From: an uncultured Bacilli bacterium
GTDB lineage: Bacteria > Bacillota_I > Bacilli_A > RF39 > UBA660
Direction: 5' to 3'
DNA: 64,000 nt
Assembly: GCA_934119965.1 (NCBI GenBank)
Contig: CAKOTA010000006.1
Coordinates: forward strand, 1 to 64,000
Below are positions 1 through 6,865 of this stretch, piece by piece. How positions within the stretch are numbered: the first letter of the stretch is position 1; every line of letters begins with the position of its first letter. The position numbers and the translations under genes are program-made. Below the pieces are notes generated by a model. The model worked only from the letters and a program-made list of their open reading frames with translations, was not told the origin of the DNA and searched no databases.

Positions 1-12
1 GGGGGGGGGGGG
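1..12. repeat. G12 homopolymer at window edge
   Basis: Twelve consecutive G residues in an otherwise very AT-rich sequence, ending 30 bases before the start codon of the first gene. It may be an assembly or sequencing artefact at a contig end. It could also be a real homopolymer near the promoter of a surface protein, the kind of tract that varies in length. The window edge prevents a decision. Confidence 0.6.
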
Positions 13-42
13 TTTAATAAGTGTAGAAAGTAGGAATTATGC

Positions 43-792
43 ATGAAAAAAATACTAAAAAGCAAGATATTTATGGTAATAATAACAATGATAATATGTA
101 TAAGTGGAACATTATATGCTTCAAATATATATAAATCAGAAGAAATATTGTATAACACTAGTGATGGTAAAAGTATGAGTGTAAGTGAAGCATTAAATGA
201 TTTATATACAAACAGGAATAATAGTGGATATAAAGTATATGAATTTTCAAGTAAATTAGCTACTGTAGGTGGAACCCCTAGGACTTACAAAGATAATGGT
301 TTTGTAGATTTATCAGTTGAAAAGACAACCAAAACTGATTGTACTGTGTCGGATTCGGCAGATGGATTAGTATATTTTTCAATAGACTTAGATTTTATTC
401 CTAAAAAAATTGTGACTGCTAATATATGCTTAACTGTTGGCGGGAGCACAAGTACTGAACCATATAATATTAGAATAAAAAGAGGATATCAAGCCTCATC
501 AACAACTAATTTATATTATTATACTAACAAATTATGTACTCAATATAAATCAGATTTATTACGGGGATATGAATTATCAGAACTAGAAATAAGTATAAAT
601 AATAAAGATAATTACAATGAACCCCGATGTTCTAATTATTATTATATAAAAGAAAATAAATTATATTTTGCTAGCTATACATATAGAACAATGAAAGGTG
701 ATGGTACATGCACAACTGGAAATGTAAACAGTTTTTATCAGGTGAGAGGTACTAGTTTTTATTTGAGTGGAACGATTGTATATGAAGAATAG
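43..792 (+). CDS. Secreted or membrane-anchored surface protein, family unknown
   Basis: A 249-residue protein with a lysine-rich start and one hydrophobic segment (about residues 9-27) typical of a Sec signal or N-terminal anchor, followed by an extracellular-type sequence rich in Ser, Thr, Tyr and Asn. Residues 50-56 read ALNDLYT, and this motif recurs in the broken paralogue just downstream. Several cysteines in the C-terminal half (near residues 98, 126, 165, 199) could form disulfides. No enzyme motif is visible. The start ATG is preceded by a weak AGGA. A good terminator follows at 811. The call rests on topology and on the presence of the nearby paralogue; function is unknown. Confidence 0.6.
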   Translation: MKKILKSKIFMVIITMIICISGTLYASNIYKSEEILYNTSDGKSMSVSEALNDLYTNRNNSGYKVYEFSSKLATVGGTPRTYKDNGFVDLSVEKTTKTDCTVSDSADGLVYFSIDLDFIPKKIVTANICLTVGGSTSTEPYNIRIKRGYQASSTTNLYYYTNKLCTQYKSDLLRGYELSELEISINNKDNYNEPRCSNYYYIKENKLYFASYTYRTMKGDGTCTTGNVNSFYQVRGTSFYLSGTIVYEE

Positions 793-810
793 GGTTATTT
801 GTTAATTAAG

Positions 811-842
811 AGATAACATTAAAAAATGATGTTATCTTTTTG
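811..842 (+). terminator. Rho-independent terminator of the surface protein gene
   Basis: AGATAACAT pairs with ATGTTATCT across a short A-rich loop and is followed by a T run. Confidence 0.75.
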
Positions 843-884
843 TTTGTAACTATACACGAACAAAATTTCTGCTTGGGAACTTGT

Positions 885-1240
885 CAACCTTTTAGACAAC
901 ATTTATGGAGGGTATCAGCTTTAGCTGATTGATTTTTCAAAATTATCAGGGGATAAATACCCTATGGAAGAGTGTAATCTAGTTGGATTATAAAGCCCTT
1001 CTATGTAGTCAAAAATAGCTTTATAAGCATCTTCGAAAGTATAGGGATCCATTTGATATAACTTTTCTTTTTTTAGAGAAGCATGAAATGATTCTTGAGC
1101 AGCATTTTGATCACAAGAATGATCGAGTTCAGTATAGCTGAAAACAAAATTATGATTACTTAGAAATGATCTATAATTTTTAGAGCGTATTTGTGAACCT
1201 TTATCAGAATGACAAATTAAACCAACAAAACTTTTAGGAG
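885..1240 (-). mobile_element. IS3-family (IS150-like) transposase remnant
   Basis: The minus strand encodes only the C-terminal ~105 residues of an IS3-type OrfB integrase. Visible are the CHSDKGSQ block that carries the second catalytic Asp, and AAQESFHASLKKE with the catalytic Glu, ending in the family's RLHSSIGYLSPDNFE tail. The first catalytic Asp and everything before it are missing. At about 1240 the transposase sequence meets a fragment of a surface protein gene on the other strand. The copy cannot be active by itself. The terminal inverted repeat was not delimited with certainty. Confidence 0.8.
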
Positions 1241-1632
1241 GATATGTGTGTTTTGATGCCCTTAATGACATTTATAATTCAGGAATTCGTTTAAGGAAAG
1301 GATATCTTTCTACATCATCCACTTCGGTTCAATATATTTATTATTCTTCTGGAATTTGTGTAAGTTTAACAAGCGCTCATAGTGATTATATGGCTGGAAG
1401 ATTAGTTGGTTTTGGTACAAGTTTTAAATATGATAACGAGAAATATGGTATAACAATGCGGAATCGTGTTTATACCTATGTTAATGAAAATGGAAAAGTA
1501 ATATTTTTATTTGATATTGAATAACAACCCAATTATAATAATAATTATTCATCAGTTACAACTAATAATAGCAGTATATATGAAATAATGAGAACAAAAT
1601 ATTATATGTGGGGAAAAATTTACTACGAATAA
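1241..1632 (+). pseudogene. Broken paralogue of the surface protein gene
   Basis: The frame from 1246 encodes ALNDIYNSG and then a region matching residues ~145-220 of the intact protein at 43-792 (RKGY...SSGIC..., compared with KRGY...NKLC...). A TAA at 1522-1524 interrupts it. In the same frame beyond the stop the sequence continues to 1632 and ends RTKYYMWGKIYYE, which matches the end of the intact copy (RGTSFYLSGTIVYEE). So the gene has lost its 5' part to the IS remnant, appears to have lost an internal segment between ALNDIY and RKGY, and has acquired a nonsense codon. Confidence 0.75.
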
Positions 1633-1645
1633 ATATTATATATAT

Positions 1646-1669
1646 AAATCAGTGAAATTCACTGATTTT
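1646..1669 (+). terminator. Terminator-like hairpin
   Basis: AAATCAGTG pairs with CACTGATTT across a short AT loop, followed by a TTTATAA tail. It lies after the broken surface gene. Confidence 0.55.
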
Positions 1670-1741
1670 ATAATATATGCTAAAATTCGACAAATTTTTC
1701 AATTTTAATAGCATATACTATACAAGTATCGGAGGAATTAT

Positions 1742-2113
1742 ATGAATAGTGAAGAAATAATGCTTAATAAAATAAAATTTGTTGATGAAAATAAAGAAAA
1801 AATAAGAGAAAATATTTTAGTACAAATAGAATATGATGATAATAAAAAAACCTTGATATCAATTTTAGTTAAATATTTGTTAGATGATACAGAATATATT
1901 TGTAAAGAATATAATTCATTAAAAAAATTCATAGATGTTACACCATCTAATGATACACCAACAGAACTAATTGATATAATGGGGATAATAAAAATATTTA
2001 TTAACAAAGTATGTCCTGGAACAACTGAAGAAGAAATGTTATTAAATAAATTAAAAAAATATGACAATATTATAAATTTTGAAAATAAAACATTAACAAA
2101 AGCTTTAGCATAG
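1742..2113 (+). CDS. Hypothetical protein, soluble, acidic
   Basis: A 123-residue protein with a good ribosome site (GGAGGAATTAT) before its ATG. It is rich in Lys, Glu, Ile and Asn, mostly helical in appearance, with no signal peptide or membrane segment and no motif I recognise. Its short 3' space leads directly into the promoter of cdd. Base composition is like that of the neighbours. Reality is supported by the ribosome site and uninterrupted length; function is unknown. Confidence 0.6.
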   Translation: MNSEEIMLNKIKFVDENKEKIRENILVQIEYDDNKKTLISILVKYLLDDTEYICKEYNSLKKFIDVTPSNDTPTELIDIMGIIKIFINKVCPGTTEEEMLLNKLKKYDNIINFENKTLTKALA

Positions 2114-2137
2114 CTTTTTTTCTATTTAAAAATATAG

Positions 2138-2155
2138 TATAATTAAATAGGTGAT
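2138..2155 (+). promoter_or_regulatory. Compact promoter/Shine-Dalgarno module of cdd
   Basis: TATAAT at 2138-2143 is followed five bases later by AGGTGAT (2149-2155), with ATG at 2159. With normal start-site spacing the transcript would begin about at the ribosome site, giving a leader of about 10 bases. The same arrangement recurs before several genes here (see findings). Confidence 0.5.
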
Positions 2156-2158
2156 GGT

Positions 2159-2545
2159 ATGAAAGATAAATTATTAAAATTACTAGAAAATTCTTATAGC
2201 CCTTATTCTAAATTTAGAGTTGCTGCTATATTAGTAACAAAAGATGGAAAAGAATTTAATGGTGTTAATGTTGAAAATGCTTCATATGGAGCAAGTATTT
2301 GTGCTGAAAGAAGTGCGATTGTAAGTGCGATATCTGATGGCTATAAAAAAAATGATTTTGAAAAATTATATGTTATGTGTGATAACGAAAAAATAGGAAT
2401 GTGTTGTATGATTTGTAGACAAGTAATAAGTGAATTTTTTGAAAGTGATAAAGAAGTGATTGCTATGAATCCACAAGGTGAACAAAAAGTCCTAAAAGTC
2501 AGTGAACTATGTCCTTATCCATTCAACGAGGATGATTTAAAATGA
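2159..2545 (+). CDS. cdd: Cytidine deaminase
   Basis: A 128-residue enzyme, usual length for the homotetrameric family, that deaminates cytidine and deoxycytidine in pyrimidine salvage. The zinc-binding and catalytic core is visible: NVENASYG, then CAERSA (zinc Cys and catalytic Glu), then CCMICRQ with the second and third zinc cysteines. The last motif normally reads PCGACRQ, so the Pro is replaced by Cys and the Gly-Ala by Met-Ile, a mild oddity. Its stop overlaps the start of era by four bases, the common cdd-era linkage of Firmicutes. Confidence 0.93.
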   Translation: MKDKLLKLLENSYSPYSKFRVAAILVTKDGKEFNGVNVENASYGASICAERSAIVSAISDGYKKNDFEKLYVMCDNEKIGMCCMICRQVISEFFESDKEVIAMNPQGEQKVLKVSELCPYPFNEDDLK

Positions 2546-3426
2546 AATCAGGATTTGTAAGTTTAGTTGGTAGGCCTAATGTAGGAAAATCAACACTAAT
2601 AAACAGTATAATTGGTAAAAAAATCGCAATTACTTCTAATAAACCACAAACAACAAGAAATGTAATTCAAGGAATTTATAATGAAGAAGATACACAAATA
2701 ATATTTGTTGATACACCAGGAGTTCATAAACCTAATCATAAGCTAGGAAATTACTTAAATAAACAGGCTTATTATAGTATTAATGATGTTGATGTAATAT
2801 TATTCTTAATTGATATTACTGAAGAATTTGGTAGAGGAGATACCTTTGTATTAGAAAAAATAAAAGAAACGAAAAAGCCAATAATTTTAGTCTTAAATAA
2901 AATAGATAAAGTAAGTAATGAAGAAATATTAAAAAAAATAAATGAATATAAAGAAATATATCCATTTGATGAAATAGTACCAGTATCAGCTTATAAAAAA
3001 AATAATACCAAAGAATTAATTAAAACAATCAAAAAATACTTAACAGATGAAATTAAATATTATGATGACAATTTTATAACAAACAAACCAATAACATTTA
3101 TGATTTCTGAAATAGTAAGAGAAAAAATATTTGAACTTACTAAAGATGAAGTACCTCATTCATTAACTTGTATAGTTGAAAATATGGAAAAAGATAAAAA
3201 TGGTTATCATATAAATGTTGCCGTTATCGTAGATAGAGATGCTTTAAAAAAAATTATTATTGGTAAACAAGGAAATATGATTAAAGAAATAGGAATTAAA
3301 TCAAGAAAAGAATTAGAAGAATTATTAGGAAAAAAAGTATATTTAGAAACATATGTTAAAACAATAAAAAATTGGCGTGATAAAGAAAAATATTTACAAG
3401 AATTTGGATTTAACGATTTTGAATAG
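2542..3426 (+). CDS. era: GTPase Era, 16S rRNA-binding ribosome assembly factor
   Basis: A 294-residue two-domain GTPase that binds the 3' end of 16S rRNA and acts in 30S maturation. The G domain shows G1 GRPNVGKST, the switch TT of QTTRN, G3 DTPGVHKP and G4 NKID. The C-terminal KH domain contains GKQGNMIKEIGIKSRKELE. Length and order are normal. It overlaps cdd by four bases and is followed by yqzL, DUF1653 and recO, the conserved DNA/RNA maintenance block of Bacilli. Confidence 0.97.
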   Translation: MKSGFVSLVGRPNVGKSTLINSIIGKKIAITSNKPQTTRNVIQGIYNEEDTQIIFVDTPGVHKPNHKLGNYLNKQAYYSINDVDVILFLIDITEEFGRGDTFVLEKIKETKKPIILVLNKIDKVSNEEILKKINEYKEIYPFDEIVPVSAYKKNNTKELIKTIKKYLTDEIKYYDDNFITNKPITFMISEIVREKIFELTKDEVPHSLTCIVENMEKDKNGYHINVAVIVDRDALKKIIIGKQGNMIKEIGIKSRKELEELLGKKVYLETYVKTIKNWRDKEKYLQEFGFNDFE

Positions 3427-3478
3427 AAAATATGAATAAAATTCAAAAAAAAGCATCTATATATAATAGGTGATAAAA

Positions 3479-3592
3479 ATGAGAAAAATATTATGGGACT
3501 TATTTAAAAATACAGGGAAAATTGAATATTATTTAAAATATAAGGAGTTAGAAAAAAATGGAGAGAGTAGTAATAGTAGGAAAAACTTATAA
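3479..3592 (+). CDS. yqzL: YqzL-like small protein
   Basis: A 37-residue ORF with its own TATAAT and AGGTGAT directly upstream. It begins MRKILWDLFKNTGKIEYY and continues LKYKELEK, matching the pattern I know from Bacillus YqzL (aromatic/Phe-x-x-TG-[NK]-I-x-x-YL-x-x-KELE). Position supports it: yqzL lies between era and recO in Bacillus. The 3' end overlaps the next gene's start by 35 bases in another frame. The protein has no known biochemical role. Confidence 0.7.
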   Translation: MRKILWDLFKNTGKIEYYLKYKELEKNGESSNSRKNL

Positions 3593-3788
3593 ACATTTTA
3601 AAGGTAATTTATATAAAGTACTTTGTATTGCAACTGATTCTGAAACAAATGAGGAAGTTGTTGTATATGAAGCATTATATGGTAAACATTTGATATGGAC
3701 AAGACCTTATGATATGTTTAATTCTTTAGTTGATAAAGAAAAATATCCTGATATAAATCAAGAATATAGATTCGAGTTAGTAGATTGA
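3558..3788 (+). CDS. DUF1653 domain protein
   Basis: A 76-residue protein that is almost entirely the DUF1653 fold: YKHFKGNLYKVLCIA, then DSETNEEVVVYEALYG, then WTRPYDMF. The family is small, soluble and of unknown function. The start ATG has the GGAG of AAGGAG upstream and overlaps the yqzL end. Its stop TGA overlaps the TTG start of recO, so translation of the two is probably coupled. Confidence 0.85.
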   Translation: MERVVIVGKTYKHFKGNLYKVLCIATDSETNEEVVVYEALYGKHLIWTRPYDMFNSLVDKEKYPDINQEYRFELVD

Positions 3789-4516
3789 ACACAGTAGAAG
3801 GAATTGTTATTAGTGAAACATCTTATGGTGAAACTAGTAAAATAATAAATATTTTAACTAAAGATGGTATCATAGGATGTATGGCTAAAGGAGCTAAAGG
3901 ATTAAAAAGTAACTTAAGAAGTGTTACTACTAAACTAACTTATGGTAGATTTATTATAAATAAAAAAGAGAACAAACTATCATTATTAACTAATGTAGAT
4001 GTTATAAATAATTTGAATACAATAAAAAAAGATATAGTAAAAATGAGTTATTCAATTTATTTAATTGATTTAGCTGAGCAAGTAATAAAACAAAATAAAA
4101 ATGAAAATATTTATAATTTATTAATTGAAACCTTGGAAAAAATAAATGACAATTTTGATCCTCTATCATTAACAAATATATTAGAACTTAAATATTTAGA
4201 ATATTTAGGTGTTTTACCTATTTTAGATGGATGTGCTATATGTGGTTCTAAAACAAACATAGTTACACTGTCAGGTAATAGTGGAGGATATATTTGTAAA
4301 AATTGTAGAACAAATGAAAAGCAAGTAAATGAAAAAACAATTAAACTAGTTAGAATGTTTTATTATGTTGATATAAAAAAAATCGATAAACTTGAAATAA
4401 GTGAAGAAATAAAAAGAGAAATTAATACTTTTTTGGAAAACTATTATGATAGATATACAGGATTGTATTTGAAAAGTAAACATTTTTTAAAGGATGTGAT
4501 TTATGGAAAGTTATAA
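3785..4516 (+). CDS. recO: DNA repair protein RecO
   Basis: A 243-residue recombination mediator of the RecFOR pathway that loads RecA and anneals SSB-coated strands. The N-terminal OB fold shows GIVISETSYGETSKIINILT and the basic GAKG turn. A zinc ribbon (CAICGS near residue 152, then CKNC about 25 residues later) follows, as in many Firmicutes RecO. It starts with TTG at 3785, overlapping the DUF1653 stop, and its end overlaps the next gene by 14 bases. Confidence 0.93.
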   Translation: MNTVEGIVISETSYGETSKIINILTKDGIIGCMAKGAKGLKSNLRSVTTKLTYGRFIINKKENKLSLLTNVDVINNLNTIKKDIVKMSYSIYLIDLAEQVIKQNKNENIYNLLIETLEKINDNFDPLSLTNILELKYLEYLGVLPILDGCAICGSKTNIVTLSGNSGGYICKNCRTNEKQVNEKTIKLVRMFYYVDIKKIDKLEISEEIKREINTFLENYYDRYTGLYLKSKHFLKDVIYGKL

Positions 4517-4940
4517 ATATATTATTTGTCCTTTTACAGCACTTATAATATGTCAAATTATTAAATTTTTAGTTGAAACAATTACGACAAAAAAAGTTAA
4601 TGTTTTAAGATTGTTTAATGGTTCAGGTGGGATGCCTAGTTCACATACAACTTTTTCTGTTTCATTAACAATGATTATAGGATATGAATTAGGATTTGAT
4701 ACGCCAATATTTGCTATTGCTTTAATATTTACTTGTATTACTTCATATGATGCTTTAGGGGTAAGATATGAAAGTGGAAAACAAGCAGAAGCTATTAATA
4801 AAATAAGAGAGGAACTATCTAAAGGAAATAGTAAAAAGGCTTTTAAAAAATTGAAAGAACAACTCGGACATCAACCATTAGAGGTTTTAGTAGGTGGTTT
4901 ATTAGGTGTGATAGTGGCTTCAATCTTCACTCTAGTATAA
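4503..4940 (+). CDS. Divergent PAP2-family membrane protein (YuiD/DUF212)
   Basis: A 145-residue membrane protein of the DUF212 family, related to PAP2 phosphatases and vanadium haloperoxidases. The family motifs are clear: NGSGGMPSSHTT (phosphate-binding and proposed catalytic His), YDALGVR, and GHQPLEVLVGG near the end. Three to four hydrophobic segments place it in the cytoplasmic membrane. It overlaps the end of recO, so it belongs to the same transcript. The substrate is not known; a lipid phosphate is possible. Confidence 0.85.
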   Translation: MESYKYIICPFTALIICQIIKFLVETITTKKVNVLRLFNGSGGMPSSHTTFSVSLTMIIGYELGFDTPIFAIALIFTCITSYDALGVRYESGKQAEAINKIREELSKGNSKKAFKKLKEQLGHQPLEVLVGGLLGVIVASIFTLV

Positions 4941-5009
4941 ATTTGTAAAAAATATAAAAAACTATTTTATATTTTTTTTAATTGTGTTAAAATGAATGTA
5001 GGTGATAAT

Positions 5010-5555
5010 ATGATTACACTTGAGAATATAAAAGGGACTTTAGATAGAAATAGTAAATTAACTGATGAATTGAGAGATAATTTATATGGATTAATAGATA
5101 TTTTTATTAAAAGATTTCCAGATGTAAGTTTAGAAAATTTAAATAGAAATCTTGAAACATTACAAATAATTAAATCAAATAAATTTATAAATAAAAGGGT
5201 ATCTAAATATAATCCAGTAACTAATATTCTTGAATTTAATGTAGATAGAATAAATGAAGATTATGATATGAAACATGTTATGATGCATGAATTATTAAAT
5301 ATCATAACTAATAATGGTGAATATTGTGGGTTTAATAAAAATAATAAATTTGTTGCTCTTAATGAAGGTTATGCTGAAATAATAACAAATTATTTAGTAG
5401 GTAATGAAAGTGATAATGAATACTTAAAAGATGAAATTATAACTACTAATATGATAGCACTTATGATTGGTAATGATGTCTTATATGATGCATTCTTTAA
5501 TAATAATGTAGAGATATTAGTAAAAAACTTAATTAATGAGGGAGTTGAGGTATAA
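5010..5555 (+). CDS. Hypothetical protein with degenerate zinc-peptidase motif
   Basis: A 181-residue protein. I choose ATG at 5010 because AGGTGAT lies five bases upstream; an earlier ATG at 4992 lacks a ribosome site. The middle contains MMHELLNII followed 25-30 residues later by LNEGYAEIITN. This is the spacing of a gluzincin-like metallopeptidase (HExxH...E), but the second His is Asn here (HELLN). It may be an inactive or altered homologue. It has no signal peptide or membrane helix. The next small gene overlaps its stop by one base, so both are probably made together. Confidence 0.6.
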   Translation: MITLENIKGTLDRNSKLTDELRDNLYGLIDIFIKRFPDVSLENLNRNLETLQIIKSNKFINKRVSKYNPVTNILEFNVDRINEDYDMKHVMMHELLNIITNNGEYCGFNKNNKFVALNEGYAEIITNYLVGNESDNEYLKDEIITTNMIALMIGNDVLYDAFFNNNVEILVKNLINEGVEV

Positions 5556-5776
5556 TGTCACCAATACAAAATGCTAATTACAATCACGAAAATTCAGGTG
5601 TTAAATTACCTGTTGATGAATTACTAGTTAGTTCTTGTAATTATGGAAAAATGACTGTTGAACAACAAGAACAATATAAATTATGGGCTAGTATGAGTAG
5701 AGAAAATGCAAACAATAAATTAGTTCAATTAATAGAACAAGAAATAATGAATAAAAAAATGAATAATATAAAATAG
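5555..5776 (+). CDS. Hypothetical small protein
   Basis: A 73-residue soluble protein whose ATG overlaps the TAA of the preceding gene (TAATG), typical of translational coupling. GAGG lies upstream inside that gene. It is rich in Asn, Gln and Glu, with a probable C-terminal helix. I recognise no family. A partner role with the degenerate peptidase-like protein is only inferred from the coupling. Confidence 0.55.
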   Translation: MSPIQNANYNHENSGVKLPVDELLVSSCNYGKMTVEQQEQYKLWASMSRENANNKLVQLIEQEIMNKKMNNIK

Positions 5777-5793
5777 CTATATAGCTTTTTTTT
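5773..5793 (+). terminator. Terminator after the coupled hypothetical pair
   Basis: TAGCTATATAGCTA-type self-complementary core followed by eight T residues. Confidence 0.6.
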
Positions 5794-5843
5794 AATGTTT
5801 AATTTATCTTGAATGATTGATTAAAATATGATACTATGTATAT

Positions 5844-5950
5844 AGATGAGTGATACTCATATAATAAAAAAGGATATATCTAATTGCTCAAAGAGTTAGA
5901 TACATTCCAAGTTTTTTTGAAAAGCACTATCCCCCTGTGATAGTGCATAT
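5844..5950 (+). ncRNA. Candidate antitoxin RNA, unit 1
   Basis: Promoter TTGAAT at 5809-5814, 17-base spacer, TACTAT at 5832-5837 with an upstream TG (extended -10). The predicted RNA starts near 5844 and folds as ATGAGT-GAT-ACTCAT, then TATCTAA...CTC-AAA-GAG-TTAGATA, and ends in the GCACTATC/GATAGTGC terminator at 5924-5946. It contains no ATG-started frame. It converges with the minus-strand peptide mRNA and overlaps it at the terminator. Confidence 0.65.
5924..5946. terminator. Shared bidirectional terminator, unit 1
   Basis: GCACTATC and GATAGTGC form an 8-bp stem with a C-rich seven-base loop, between the convergent RNA and peptide genes. T-rich sequence lies on the plus-strand exit; the minus-strand exit has a T run within TTCAAAAAAAC read as its complement, so it could stop both transcripts. 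Confidence 0.6.
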
Positions 5951-5954
5951 TTTA

Positions 5955-6032
5955 TTATTTATACAATAATGTAATTATTATAAAAAATAATAGGAGTATT
6001 ATTAAAAATAAAGATTTTTCTCTTTCTTTCAC
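5955..6032 (-). CDS. Hydrophobic 25-residue peptide, candidate toxin, unit 1
   Basis: Minus-strand ORF starting at GTG 6032, seven bases after AAGGAGG. The peptide starts MKEREKS and then has about 17 consecutive Leu/Ile/Phe-type residues (FLIILLLFFIIIT), ending LLYK. A charged head plus one membrane helix is the design of type I toxins such as those of the Fst/Ldr/Tis groups, although I see no sequence match to any of them. CCTTCT-TCAA-AGAAGG hairpin (6041-6058 region) pairs with the ribosome site, which would keep translation low until it is opened. Confidence 0.65.
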   Translation of the reverse strand: MKEREKSLFLIILLLFFIIITLLYK

Positions 6033-6191
6033 AATACCACCTCCTTCTTTGAAGAAGGAATGCACTAACACCAATTAAATATATCGATTAATATTTTACT
6101 ATAAATTTAATTATTTTTATCTAGTTTTTAACATACAAATTCCGACAAAAATCATCTTGAATGATTAATTAAAATGTGATATCATGTATAT

Positions 6192-6300
6192 AGATGAGTG
6201 ATACTCATATAATAAAAAAGGATATATCTAATTGCTCAAAGAGTTAGATACATTCCAAAGTGTTTTGGTTTGCACTATCCCCCCTGTGATAGTGCTTATT
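6192..6300 (+). ncRNA. Candidate antitoxin RNA, unit 2
   Basis: Promoter TTGAAT at 6157-6162, 17-base spacer, TATCAT at 6180-6185 with an upstream TG. The RNA body repeats the two hairpins of unit 1 (ATGAGTGATACTCAT; TATCTAA/TTAGATA) and ends at the terminator 6272-6295. Confidence 0.65.
6272..6295. terminator. Shared bidirectional terminator, unit 2
   Basis: The same 8-bp GCACTATC/GATAGTGC stem; the loop is one C longer than in unit 1. Confidence 0.6.
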
Positions 6301-6303
6301 TTA

Positions 6304-6381
6304 TTATCTATACAATAATGTAATTATTATAAAAAATAATAGAAGTATTATTAAAAATAAAGATTTTTCTCTTTCTTTCAC
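6304..6381 (-). CDS. Hydrophobic 25-residue peptide, candidate toxin, unit 2
   Basis: Starts at GTG 6381 after AAGGAGG. It is identical to the unit 1 peptide except that the last residue is Arg instead of Lys; a Leu codon is changed silently (CTC to CTT). The masking hairpin keeps its CCTTCT/AGAAGG stem while the loop changes from TCAA to TAAA, so structure is conserved. Confidence 0.65.
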   Translation of the reverse strand: MKEREKSLFLIILLLFFIIITLLYR

Positions 6382-6540
6382 AATACCACCTCCTTCTTTT
6401 AAGAAGGAATGCACTAACACCAATTAAATATATCGATTAATATTTTACTATAAATTTAATTATTTTTATCTAGTTTTTAACATACAAATTCCGACAAAAA
6501 TCATCTTGAATGATTAATTAAAGTGTGATATTATGTATAT

Positions 6541-6650
6541 AGATGAGTGATACTCATATAATAAAAAAGGATATATCTAATTGTTCAAAGAGTTAGATAC
6601 ATTCCTAGGTTTGTTTAGGAAAGCACTATCCCCCCTGTGATAGTGCTTAT
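6541..6650 (+). ncRNA. Candidate antitoxin RNA, unit 3
   Basis: Promoter TTGAAT at 6506-6511, 17-base spacer, TATTAT at 6529-6534 with an upstream TG, the best -10 of the three. The hairpins are as in the other units, with one change (TTGCTC to TTGTTC) in the side bulge/stem of the second hairpin. It ends at the terminator 6623-6646. Confidence 0.65.
6623..6646. terminator. Shared bidirectional terminator, unit 3
   Basis: The GCACTATC/GATAGTGC stem with a C-rich loop, as in unit 2. Confidence 0.6.
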
Positions 6651-6654
6651 TTTA

Positions 6655-6732
6655 TTATCTATACAATAATGTAATTATTATAAAAAATAATAGGAGTATT
6701 ATTAAAAATAAAGATTTTTCTCTTTCTTTCAC
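6655..6732 (-). CDS. Hydrophobic 25-residue peptide, candidate toxin, unit 3
   Basis: Starts at GTG 6732 after AAGGAGG. The peptide is the same as in unit 2 (Arg at the last position), and the ribosome-site hairpin is the same as in unit 1 (TCAA loop). Its upstream region up to about 6850 is near-identical to the other two units, so the minus-strand promoter must lie there; TTGTAT with a 17-base spacer to AATAAT is one candidate but is weak. Confidence 0.65.
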   Translation of the reverse strand: MKEREKSLFLIILLLFFIIITLLYR

Positions 6733-6865
6733 AATACCACCTCCTTCTTTGAAGAAGGAATGCACTAACACCAATTAAATATATCGGTTAATATTCTACT
6801 ATAAATTTAATTATTTTTATCTAGTTTTTAACATACAAATTCCGACAAAAACCAATGAATAGGTT

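Larger units (their letters stand above)
5806..6855. repeat. Three tandem ~349-bp units, type I toxin-antitoxin array
   Basis: Three near-identical direct repeats start at about 5806, 6154 and 6503. Each holds, in order on the plus strand: a promoter (TTGAAT, 17 bases, extended -10), a short structured non-coding RNA, a symmetrical terminator hairpin (GCACTATC/GATAGTGC), and then on the minus strand a 25-codon hydrophobic peptide gene with a strong but hairpin-masked ribosome site. Periods measured between the peptide start codons are 349 and 351 bases. Differences among units are few and mostly in loops or silent positions, which indicates selection on both RNA structure and peptide. Confidence 0.85.

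Noticed and set aside
5806..6855. Tandem repeats as a CRISPR array
   Set aside because: Units are ~349 bp and near-identical along their whole length; there are no short repeats with unique spacers and no cas genes.
5806..6855. Repeated leader as T-box or riboswitch for gltX
   Set aside because: No T-box sequence or specifier loop; the plus-strand RNAs end at their own terminators, and a further terminator at 6866 separates them from gltX.
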